NCBI GenBank assembly: GCA_019637955.1
Contig: JAHBUS010000001.1
Location: forward strand, 310,001-374,000
From: Pseudobdellovibrionaceae bacterium
GTDB lineage: Bacteria; Bdellovibrionota; Bdellovibrionia; Bdellovibrionales; Bdellovibrionaceae
Direction of reading: 5' to 3'
DNA: 64,000 bases
Shown here: piece by piece, positions 18,470 to 25,237 of the stretch
Position numbering within the stretch: position 1 is the first letter of the stretch
Layout: each line of letters begins with the position of its first letter
Notes under the pieces: model-generated
Seen by the model: the letters and a program-made list of their open reading frames with translations, nothing else
What the model was told of the DNA's origin: nothing
The model's database searches: none
Made by a program: the position numbers and the translations under genes

Positions 18470-19867
18470 TTAAGACTCATTGCCTTCCTGGGCATTGAGT
18501 TTTTCAAGTTCTTGTTTCAAGCGCATATCAGCCTGCGCTTTGGCATCGCCCTTCGCCGCGGCCATGGCTTGTGCCTGGGGCGACTGAGGGATCGGCGTTC
18601 CTTCTCGTTGGTACTTCTCGAGCAGGGTTTTCGCCTCCTGGACCAATTTCTCCGCTTTCGCAGGGTCGTCGTAGCCCGGGATGGTCATGATCTCTTCGAT
18701 TTGCGCACCGGCCAGAGCCGTGAACGAACCGAAGCCCGATTGGAAAATGTTCTGAGCCATCGTTTCGTTGATGCCCGGAACCAGCGTCAGGTTGAAGATC
18801 GCCTCGGCCGTGCGTGCCGATGCGGCCGACTCGGAGAGGATGTCGATTTTCCAGCCCGTCAGCTTGGCGGCGAGACGCACGTTCTGACCTTTTTTACCGA
18901 TCGCGAGCGACAACTGATTGTCGGGAACGACGACTTCGAGCTCTTTGTTTTCTTCATCAAGGAAGATGCGCGAAATTTCCGCGGGCGCGAGCGCATTCGC
19001 CGCGAAGCGAGTGACGTCCTCATCCCAAGGAACGATGTCGATCTTTTCGCCGCGCAGCTCTTGAACGATGTTCTGAACGCGCGTTCCCTTCATCCCGACG
19101 CAAGCACCAACGGGATCAACCGCGGCGTCTTTGGAACGGACCGCGATTTTAGCGCGGGCGCCGGGCTCACGAGCCGCGGCCATGATCTCGACGATGCCAT
19201 CGTAGATCTCGGGAACTTCGGTTTCGAACAATTTCATGAGGTAGCGCTCATCGGCGCGCGACATGATGATCTGGGGGCCGCGGGTCGTTTGACGGACTTC
19301 CGACAGGTAACCCTGGATGCGATCGCCGGGTTTGTAAGACTCACCGGGAATCTGTTCGCGAGGAGGAATGAAGGCTTCGGTTTTACCCAAGTCGACGACG
19401 ATGGCGCCGCGCTCAACTCGGCGGGCGATCCCCGAAGCGACCTCGCCTTTACGTGATTCGAATTCGTTGAAGATGATTTCGCGCTCGGCATCGCGCACGC
19501 GCTGCATGATGATCTGCTTCGCGGTTTGCGCGGCGATGCGGCCCAAATCCGAAGAATCGAGTTTGATCCCGATCGAGTCGTCGATCTGCGCGCCGGGATC
19601 GAGCTTGAGGGCCTCGTCCAAGGGAATTTCGACCTCTTCGTCGATGAACTTCTCGCGTTCGACGACCTCTTTGAACTCGAACAATTCGATCTCACCGGTG
19701 TCTTCGTTGTAAGACGCTTCGATTTCACGGTACGTGCCGTACTTCTTGCGAGCAGCGACGAGCATGCCTTGAATCACGGCATCGACGATCACCTGACGGT
19801 CGATCCCTTTGTCTTTACCAACTTGTTCGATCACTCGGCTCAAGTCCGAGAACATATTGTCTGCCAC
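18470..19867 (-). CDS. nusA: transcription termination/antitermination factor NusA
   Basis: NusA binds RNA polymerase and modulates pausing, intrinsic termination and antitermination. The 465 residues comprise the polymerase-binding N-terminal domain, an S1 domain (about 130-200, RRVERGAIVVDLGKTEAF), two KH domains (VGACVGMKGTRVQNI and LSLAIGKKGQNVRLA) and a C-terminal helical repeat (NIFQSGFGSFTALAGA). It follows rimP by 12 nt and precedes infB, the standard order. In several bacteria nusA operons are feedback-controlled through termination, which is relevant to the leader hairpin ahead of rimP. Confidence 0.98.
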   Translation of the reverse strand: MADNMFSDLSRVIEQVGKDKGIDRQVIVDAVIQGMLVAARKKYGTYREIEASYNEDTGEIELFEFKEVVEREKFIDEEVEIPLDEALKLDPGAQIDDSIGIKLDSSDLGRIAAQTAKQIIMQRVRDAEREIIFNEFESRKGEVASGIARRVERGAIVVDLGKTEAFIPPREQIPGESYKPGDRIQGYLSEVRQTTRGPQIIMSRADERYLMKLFETEVPEIYDGIVEIMAAAREPGARAKIAVRSKDAAVDPVGACVGMKGTRVQNIVQELRGEKIDIVPWDEDVTRFAANALAPAEISRIFLDEENKELEVVVPDNQLSLAIGKKGQNVRLAAKLTGWKIDILSESAASARTAEAIFNLTLVPGINETMAQNIFQSGFGSFTALAGAQIEEIMTIPGYDDPAKAEKLVQEAKTLLEKYQREGTPIPQSPQAQAMAAAKGDAKAQADMRLKQELEKLNAQEGNES

Positions 19868-19879
19868 GAGGGTTCCCCC

Positions 19880-20437
19880 TTATTTTGACGGGCGTCCTTT
19901 TGAGGACGAGTTTTTCTTCTCACCCTTTTTCTGACCCTTGGGTTCGAACTCGAAGACGAGTTTGCCCTTTTCGATGTCAGAGAAAGGAATTTTTGCTGTT
20001 TCACCATCGAGCACCATTTCGATGCCCTCTGCATTCGCCGCGGTCAGAGCCTCAGTGGCCTGCTTCAGCGCTTTGTTCTTGGGACTGGTGATGCCGAACG
20101 ACTCGAAAGCACGTCCCGTGCGCACCCAAATCTTTTTTCCCACGGCCCGTTCAAAGTGCCACGGTTTGCGCAGCACGCGATCAAGACCGGGCGTCGACAC
20201 TTCGAGATCGTAGGCACCTTGAATGGGATCTTCGACATCGAGCAAAAGGCTCAAACCGCGGGACACGTTCGAGCAGTCATCGACACTCGCGCCGTTCGGC
20301 GCTTTGTCGATAAAGACGCGCAAAGTGCGGCGTCCGCCCACTCCCGCCATCTCGAGGTCGTAAAGTTCACAACCCTCGCGAACCGCAACTTGGTCCGCAA
20401 GTGTTTCTAATTTCTGCAATATCTCGCTCGATAACAT
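19880..20437 (-). CDS. rimP: ribosome maturation factor RimP
   Basis: RimP assists 30S assembly. The 185-residue product contains REGCELYDLEM and RTLRVFIDK in the N-terminal domain, then YDLEVSTPGLDRVLRKPWHF in the conserved middle, and an SH3-like C-terminal domain with a Lys-rich tail. The ATG at 20437 is used because the family starts with a helix just before the EGCELYDLE segment; the frame is open further upstream, but that part runs through a terminator-like hairpin and is not family-like. It is the first gene of the operon. Confidence 0.93.
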   Translation of the reverse strand: MLSSEILQKLETLADQVAVREGCELYDLEMAGVGGRRTLRVFIDKAPNGASVDDCSNVSRGLSLLLDVEDPIQGAYDLEVSTPGLDRVLRKPWHFERAVGKKIWVRTGRAFESFGITSPKNKALKQATEALTAANAEGIEMVLDGETAKIPFSDIEKGKLVFEFEPKGQKKGEKKNSSSKGRPSK

Positions 20438-20460
20438 GTCTGATCCCAAGGCCAAGAAAC

Positions 20461-20488
20461 AAAAAAAGTGGACTGACCCAGCCCACTT
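20461..20488 (-). terminator. intrinsic terminator 24 nt upstream of the rimP start
   Basis: On the minus strand AAGTGGGCT pairs with AGTCCACTT (one G-U pair) around a 5-nt loop and runs into seven T residues. This is a classic Rho-independent terminator. It could end the acetyltransferase gene, but it lies so close to rimP that any rimP promoter should be upstream of it, so it may work as an attenuator. Confidence 0.75.
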
Positions 20489-20559
20489 ACGAACTCTCCC
20501 ACGAGGGGAAAGCACATCCCTTTGTTAGTTGAAATCGTGAGGAGAAGCAAGGGTTTAAA

Positions 20560-20973
20560 TCAGGGCTGTCGGCTGAGCAGGACGGCGGTTCCGCCATCGG
20601 AGTAATAGCGGGGCCGGCGCCCCACTTCGATGAAACCCAAGGCCTGGTAAAGAGCCCGCGCGGGGGCGTTGGCTTCGTGAACTTCCAGCCAGATTTCAGC
20701 ATCTTGACAGATTGTGTCGAAAAGCTGTTGCAGCAATTTTCGCATCCATCCTTGCCCCTGATGATCGGGGTGGGTGGCCAAAACCGGGATCTCCCAGGCC
20801 TGCGGTAAACGAATCAGCGCGGTAAAGGCGACGGGCCGCCCCGAGTCCATCAGAGCCCAATAATCGTGGCTGGCGGATAAATCTTTCAGCTGCGAGAGGT
20901 TCCAGTGAAAATGCGGGGATTCGAGCCGCTCGATCCAGCCCAGCCCGTCCAGCTGCTCAAGTTTCTGAATCAT
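20560..20973 (-). CDS. GNAT N-acetyltransferase, RimI-like
   Basis: The 137-residue protein has the acetyl-CoA binding segment ATHPDHQGQGWMRKLL (Q/R-x-x-G-x-G) and the RimI-type C-terminal region LEVHEANAPARALYQALGF. RimI acetylates the N-terminus of ribosomal protein S18, and related GNATs modify other protein N-termini; the exact target cannot be read here. The ATG overlaps the stop of the SurA-like gene by 4 nt. The last motif ends GRRPRYYSDGGTAV, the usual RimI ending. Confidence 0.8.
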   Translation of the reverse strand: MIQKLEQLDGLGWIERLESPHFHWNLSQLKDLSASHDYWALMDSGRPVAFTALIRLPQAWEIPVLATHPDHQGQGWMRKLLQQLFDTICQDAEIWLEVHEANAPARALYQALGFIEVGRRPRYYSDGGTAVLLSRQP

Positions 20974-21638
20974 GACTCGGTGGTTCCCAAAAAACGCACG
21001 CGGTACTTGCGGCGTAAAACCTCGAACCAGTCTTTGAGCCGTTCTTCCAAAATCTGGGTCGAGAGCACCTCGCGGATGCTGGTTTTAAACTGCTCGTAGG
21101 GCATGTTGCCAAATTTGAGGCGGTTCTTCTCGTAGTAGTTTTTGGTGTCTTCGTCCGTCACGACGACGCCCGCCGATTCGGTTTTGAATTTCAAAAAGCT
21201 CTGCGCGCGCAGCTTGATCTCGGCCATTTTTTGGACCTCGGCTTCGGAGACCTCGAGTTTTTTCCAGTCGGCCGAGCCTTGCATCGCGGTCAGAAAATTT
21301 TTGGCCGAGGTTTTGACCGCGTCGGCATCGACGCGGGCGACGACGAAATTCTCGGCCTCGAGCGCCACCATCCGCTCGAGCACGAAGGACTGAGTGGCTT
21401 GCTTGAAGGCATCGGTGCCGGGCGTGATTTTCCAATCGGCCTTGGGAGAGCGGGCGGACGCGTCTTTACTTTGCGCCGACAACTGCCAACGCTCGAAAAA
21501 GTGCGACATCACCACCTCGCGCGAAGTCACCACGCGGTCGCCCACCTGCCCGACGGCCGCATTGACGACTTCGGCGCCCTGGACCTGAAGGGCCGGGACC
21601 AAAAAAGCCAGACAAAGAAGACCGCTGAAAAGGTGCAT
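20970..21638 (-). CDS. periplasmic SurA-N-like chaperone-type protein
   Basis: The 222-residue protein has a signal peptide (hydrophobic start to VQGAE) and then AVGQVGDRVVTSREVVMSHFF, which resembles the N-terminal helix region of SurA/PpiD-type chaperones. It continues with long charged helices and ends in YEKNRLKFGNMPYEQFKTSI, typical of the segment before a parvulin domain. The parvulin isomerase domain itself is absent, so it would act as a holding chaperone only (inference). It is coupled by ATGA to the acetyltransferase gene. Confidence 0.65.
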   Translation of the reverse strand: MHLFSGLLCLAFLVPALQVQGAEVVNAAVGQVGDRVVTSREVVMSHFFERWQLSAQSKDASARSPKADWKITPGTDAFKQATQSFVLERMVALEAENFVVARVDADAVKTSAKNFLTAMQGSADWKKLEVSEAEVQKMAEIKLRAQSFLKFKTESAGVVVTDEDTKNYYEKNRLKFGNMPYEQFKTSIREVLSTQILEERLKDWFEVLRRKYRVRFLGTTES

Positions 21639-21739
21639 GCGATCAGACTAGCCGTCCCGGGGTCCAAATTCAAGACCGGCTCTCGGGCCGGCTTTGGGTC
21701 CCATTTGATTTTCGGACGGCAAAGTGGTGTCGTGGGAGC

Positions 21740-22417
21740 ATGAAGAAGGTGGCTTTCGACAAAATCCGTTCGAACATCGAGAAGCGTAAGATCTTGGCGC
21801 AAGCCGTTCAGGACAAGGCCGAGATCACGCTGAAGGTCGGCGACGACCATTTGGCCGCCTTTCTCCCCGCCCTCAACGAGAACTCCGCGCTTACCGGCCA
21901 CCTTCCCGAAGGCGTGCTCCCCGATGGCGAGCATGAAGCTTTGGCCTCGTTTGTCTTGGATCCGCACCGCTATTTTTACAACGGCAAAGCCTCCGTCAAA
22001 AACGGCCATGTCGTGGTGGATGTCGAGGGCGATCTGTTTCAGTTTCAGCGCCGCTCGTCTTTGCGGGTGGAGATCCCGTTCTTTTTAAAGCTCACGATCA
22101 ACATCACCGAGATCAATGGCCGCCCCATTTTTATCCAGGCCCAAGCGCATGACATCTCGGCGGGCGGGCTTCGGTATTTTTATACGGATTACAGCGGGCC
22201 GCCGGCCAAAGCCGGAGATCGCGTGCATGGCGTTTTGCATTCGGGGCCCAACAAGTCCATCGAGTTCGAAGGCCTGATCCGCCATTTGATGCAGGTCAAA
22301 ACCGAACAGGGCACCCACCAAACCCACTACGGACTTGAATTCAGCAAGGGCCCGATGCAGCGGATGCTCAGCCTCAGCCTCGAGATCCAGCGGCGCGCGA
22401 TCGCGGGCTCGTCTTGA
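21740..22417 (+). CDS. PilZ domain protein, likely cyclic di-GMP receptor
   Basis: The 225-residue protein has an N-terminal YcgR-like beta domain (residues 1-105) and a C-terminal PilZ domain. Both ligand-binding motifs are present: QRRSSLR (RxxxR, about residue 101) and DISAGGLRY (D/N-x-S-x-x-G, about residue 138). It should bind cyclic di-GMP and pass the signal to a motility or envelope target; the pilus cluster 25 kb away is one possible partner (inference). It is transcribed divergently from the SurA-like gene, with GGGAG before the ATG. Confidence 0.85.
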   Translation: MKKVAFDKIRSNIEKRKILAQAVQDKAEITLKVGDDHLAAFLPALNENSALTGHLPEGVLPDGEHEALASFVLDPHRYFYNGKASVKNGHVVVDVEGDLFQFQRRSSLRVEIPFFLKLTINITEINGRPIFIQAQAHDISAGGLRYFYTDYSGPPAKAGDRVHGVLHSGPNKSIEFEGLIRHLMQVKTEQGTHQTHYGLEFSKGPMQRMLSLSLEIQRRAIAGSS

Positions 22418-22423
22418 GTTCTT

Positions 22424-22462
22424 AAAAAAAGACAAAACCCCGGCTCTTTCGAGCCAGGGTTT
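22424..22462 (-). terminator. intrinsic terminator of the outer-membrane protein gene
   Basis: On the minus strand, AAACCC and GGCTC pair with their complements across a 4-nt loop, with one internal mismatch, and the stem is followed by TTTTGTCTTTTTTT. It is placed 33 nt after the stop at 22495. The plus-strand direction lacks a T-tract. Confidence 0.85.
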
Positions 22463-22494
22463 GCCTCACAAGGAAATCACTTTTTCGGGAACAA

Positions 22495-23835
22495 TTAGAA
22501 CGTTGCGGTCCCCACGAGCGAGATGTTCATGTAGCTGATGCGCTCGATCGGAGTGTCCGAGCCGTAAACGCTTTGCGAGAACGACTCTTGGAAACCCGAG
22601 GTGTTCGTACGGTTCGTCAAGTTGAACATGTAACGGGCATCGAGACCGATCGAGAATTTTTTCGAAAGAGCCACGTCCACGCCGCCCATCAAGCCCAGAT
22701 CCAGAGCGTGCGACTGAGCGTAGTTGCTCGAGTTGCCGAACTGGCTGTCCGAGAAGGTACGGTACACGTACGACATCACACCACCAACAACGGGACGGAT
22801 CGTTCCGCCGAGCAGTTGGTATTTCACGAGCGCCGAACCGGCGTACTGATCCATGCGAGTGATGCGGGGGTAAGCGGTACAAGAGTAGTACGTACAAACC
22901 ACGCCACCATCGCGCTGTTCAACGTCGAAGTTCGAGTAAATGAACGAACCTTCGGCGAGCAAGCGGTCGTTGAATTTCTGACCGAACGAGAAACCGAGCG
23001 AGTAGTTGCCACGAACGTTACGAACGCCGTAGTCACCCATCCCGGCAAGACCCGAGAAGTACGAATGAGTTTCGGGCTTCTCTTCTTCAACGGTGCTGAG
23101 CTGAGCGCGAACTTCGCTGCGGATCTCTTCTTTGCTGTCGACCTTCATGGGAGCGACAACGACGGGAGTCGTGTCCACAACCGGCGCCGACACCACCGCG
23201 GGAGCGATCACGGGCGTGGTCGTTGCCACGGCACCTTGCTGCTGAATCACGGTCGAGTTGGGGCTGTTGTTGATCAACGCCGCTTGTTCGAGATCTTGTT
23301 TCTGCTCAGTTTTTGACTGAGAGATCGTATTGAATTTATCTCCGAAGAGAACTTCAGAGCGTCGTTTTTCATCTTCGAGACGCGACTCTTCGAGTTTCAC
23401 GACGATGTTTTGCTCGGTCGAGATCTCGGCGTCTTGACGTGATTTGCGGAGGGCTTCCGCTTTCGACTCTTTCAAGGGAGTCGCTTCGATCACGGTCGTC
23501 TCTTGTTTTTGCACCACGGGAGCGGCGATCGGCGCGGCCACGGCAGCGGCGGGAGCCGTCACGGGCTGAGCGATCACGGGTTGCGAAACCGGGGCAACCT
23601 GAGTGGTGGCAGGAGCGGTTTGCGCGGTCGACTGAGTCGTCGCCACGTTCACTTGCACCTGAGGACCTGTTTGCGCTTGAACGGGGTTCGAGCCGCTGTT
23701 GGAACTCGAGGTTCCTTGTCCTTGATACATTTTCTCAAGCTCAGCGTTCACCTCGTCGTCAAACGAGTAGTTGCTTTGCGCCAAGCTGGTCACCGGCATC
23801 AGGACCGCCATGGCTAAATAGGCAAAACGTTTCAT
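22495..23835 (-). CDS. outer-membrane beta-barrel protein with long low-complexity N-terminus
   Basis: The 446-residue product has a signal peptide (cleavage near SLAQS), a Gln/Val/Ala/Pro-rich region to about residue 130, a charged helical part (KAEALRKSRQDAEI), another Val/Pro-rich part, and then a C-terminal domain of about 180 residues with alternating strands ending in Phe, typical of an eight-strand OmpA/OprF-like barrel. AAGGAG precedes the ATG at 23835; the longer open frame upstream runs over the promoter. It has its own near-consensus sigma-54 promoter and an intrinsic terminator, so it is a regulated single-gene unit. Its function is unknown. Confidence 0.82.
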   Translation of the reverse strand: MKRFAYLAMAVLMPVTSLAQSNYSFDDEVNAELEKMYQGQGTSSSNSGSNPVQAQTGPQVQVNVATTQSTAQTAPATTQVAPVSQPVIAQPVTAPAAAVAAPIAAPVVQKQETTVIEATPLKESKAEALRKSRQDAEISTEQNIVVKLEESRLEDEKRRSEVLFGDKFNTISQSKTEQKQDLEQAALINNSPNSTVIQQQGAVATTTPVIAPAVVSAPVVDTTPVVVAPMKVDSKEEIRSEVRAQLSTVEEEKPETHSYFSGLAGMGDYGVRNVRGNYSLGFSFGQKFNDRLLAEGSFIYSNFDVEQRDGGVVCTYYSCTAYPRITRMDQYAGSALVKYQLLGGTIRPVVGGVMSYVYRTFSDSQFGNSSNYAQSHALDLGLMGGVDVALSKKFSIGLDARYMFNLTNRTNTSGFQESFSQSVYGSDTPIERISYMNISLVGTATF

Positions 23836-23878
23836 GTGTGTCTCCTTGTTCGTGTCTTTGTTCAACGAGCGAGCAAAG

Positions 23879-23895
23879 AGCAACCGCTGTGCCAA
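23879..23895 (-). promoter_or_regulatory. sigma-54 (RpoN) promoter
   Basis: The minus strand reads TTGGCACAGCGGTTGCT. It has the -24 GG and -12 GC with the required 10-nt spacing and matches the TGGCAC-N5-TTGCW consensus fully. The start site would fall near 23868, giving a leader of about 33 nt before the ATG at 23835. Confidence 0.8.
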
Positions 23896-23979
23896 GAGGG
23901 ACCAAAAACGGCCAACTGTCGAAACCTTTGATTTACTTGGGTTTTCCCGTCGTGATTTCGGGGGCTTGATTCGCGCTTT

Positions 23980-24030
23980 GCTCAGAAAAGTGACAACCCT
24001 TGTGACGACTCCTGAAATTTCTTCTTGAGC
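23980..24030. promoter_or_regulatory. possible enhancer site for a sigma-54 activator
   Basis: About 110-160 bp upstream of the predicted sigma-54 start site, an imperfect inverted repeat (GCTCAGAA ... TTCTTGAGC) encloses two GTGAC direct repeats 12 bp apart (23990 and 24002). The distance suits an NtrC-type activator. Binding is inference. Confidence 0.35.
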
Positions 24031-24102
24031 CTGGGTCCATCTCCTATTAAATAGAGATCTCCAATTTGACGTGTGACCGCTTTTGAAGCGGATCCGACAG
24101 AG

Positions 24103-24189
24103 GGCCCTGTGGTGGAATTGGTAGACGCGCTGGACTCAAAATCCAGTGCCCGCAAGGGCGTGGGAGTTCGATTCTCCCCGGGGCCACCA
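24103..24189 (+). tRNA. tRNA-Leu (anticodon CAA)
   Basis: The 87-nt sequence folds as a class II tRNA: a 7-bp acceptor stem (GGCCCTG with CGGGGCC), an anticodon loop CTCAAAA giving CAA, a long variable arm with a GCCC/GGGC stem, a T-arm with TTCGATT, and an encoded CCA end. It reads UUG. A TTGACG -35-like box lies at 24066 with a poor -10. Confidence 0.97.
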
Positions 24190-24201
24190 ACTACAAAAAC
24201 C

Positions 24202-24242
24202 GGGATTCCTGTATACAGGTTAACCGGTATACCCGAATTCCC
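24202..24242. other. nested palindromes after tRNA-Leu
   Basis: CCTGTATACAGG, GGTTAACC and GGTATACC follow each other, and an outer pair, GGGATTC with GAATTCCC, can enclose them in one large hairpin. The element lies between tRNA-Leu and the convergent HxlR gene and has no T-tract. It may serve as a terminator for both. Confidence 0.6.
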
Positions 24243-24245
24243 GAG

Positions 24246-24698
24246 TTAGGACCGCAAATACGCGCCCAGTAAGGGTTTGCGGGCTTTTACCATTTCAATG
24301 GCTTCGCGGCTCACTTGCCGATTGTCTTTAGTAATGGCCTCGATCAATCCTGGAATTCTCCGCGCTTCCGACTCCGGATCATACTTCGAACTCCACACCA
24401 TGATTTCAAAGAGCACCGGGATCAGATCCAGCCCTTTTTGCGTGAGCACGTAGTCGTCTTTGCGGGCGTCGGTTTCTTGCGGGCGTTTTTCGAGAATCCC
24501 CTCTTCGATCAACTTCTCGAGGCGTGCGGCCAGAATGTTGGTGGAGAACCCCTCTTCGGATTTGAGGAAATCACCGTAGGTGCACTTGGCGCGAAAGACG
24601 ATGTCCCGGAGGATCAAGAGCGACCATTTGTCGCCGAAGGCTTCGAGCCCAAAATTAACGGGACAATGGGAGCGCAAGTCCTTGTTTTTATTAGCCAT
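24246..24698 (-). CDS. HxlR-type transcriptional regulator
   Basis: The 150-residue winged-helix protein starts with the HxlR signature HCPVNFGLEAFGDKWSLLI, with the conserved Cys near residue 12, then FSTNILAARLEKLIEEGIL (recognition helix and wing) and DARKDDYVLTQKG. HxlR proteins often sense reactive electrophiles or redox changes through that cysteine (established for the family). The gene is divergent from a SRPBCC gene, and a perfect dyad lies between them, so it probably controls both. The C-terminal 40 residues extend past the usual domain. Confidence 0.9.
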   Translation of the reverse strand: MANKNKDLRSHCPVNFGLEAFGDKWSLLILRDIVFRAKCTYGDFLKSEEGFSTNILAARLEKLIEEGILEKRPQETDARKDDYVLTQKGLDLIPVLFEIMVWSSKYDPESEARRIPGLIEAITKDNRQVSREAIEMVKARKPLLGAYLRS

Positions 24699-24718
24699 AT
24701 TCGAATGATCCGATATTT

Positions 24719-24735
24719 ACTTGCAAAATGCAAGT
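24719..24735. promoter_or_regulatory. operator-like dyad between the HxlR and SRPBCC genes
   Basis: ACTTGCA-AAA-TGCAAGT is a perfect 7-bp inverted repeat in the 70-bp divergent spacer, 21 nt from the regulator start and 34 nt from the SRPBCC start. It lies where both promoters should be and is a good candidate for the HxlR binding site. Confidence 0.65.
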
Positions 24736-24768
24736 GAAAGTTTTAAGCTCTTTTCCAGGAGGTCGCGC

Positions 24769-25227
24769 ATGGCGGATATCATTCATCGAATCGGGATCAA
24801 GGCCCCGGTGTCTCAGGTTTACTCGGCTCTCTCCACGATTGAAGGTCTCGCGGGTTGGTGGACGACCAGCACCTCCGGCGTCTCGAAAGAGGGCGGCCGA
24901 CTCGAGTTCACCTTTTTGTCGCCCAAGGGCGATCAGGTTGGAAAGATGGACATGGACGTCACCCAGCTGGTTCCGGGTGAGTGCGTGCGCTGGGTGTGCC
25001 GCGCCGGTCCCGCCGACTGGATCGGCACCGAGTTCGAATTCAAACTCAGCCATCAAGACGGCATGACCTTGGTGCTCTTCGCTCATAAAAAATGGGCTGC
25101 GGCCACCGAATCGATGGCCCATTGTAGTACCAAGTGGGCGGTCTTTTTGTTGAGCCTTCGCGATCTCGTCGAAAAAGGAAAGGGCCAGCCCTCGCCTCAC
25201 GACATCAAAATCGACAACTGGAATTGA
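24769..25227 (+). CDS. SRPBCC (AHSA1/START-like) domain protein
   Basis: The 152-residue protein starts with IIHRIGIKAPVSQVYSALST and continues with GLAGWWTTSTSG, the typical opening of AHSA1-type SRPBCC domains, which form a deep hydrophobic pocket. Such proteins in bacteria often bind small lipophilic ligands or act as hydrolase/cyclase-like enzymes, but the ligand cannot be inferred. AGGAGG precedes the ATG at 24769. Expression is probably set by the adjacent HxlR regulator. Confidence 0.82.
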   Translation: MADIIHRIGIKAPVSQVYSALSTIEGLAGWWTTSTSGVSKEGGRLEFTFLSPKGDQVGKMDMDVTQLVPGECVRWVCRAGPADWIGTEFEFKLSHQDGMTLVLFAHKKWAAATESMAHCSTKWAVFLLSLRDLVEKGKGQPSPHDIKIDNWN

Positions 25228-25237
25228 GCAGCCCTTC

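Noticed and set aside
24103-24245. tRNA-Leu as an integration site for a mobile element
   Set aside because: There is no integrase, no direct repeat of the tRNA end and no composition change on either side.
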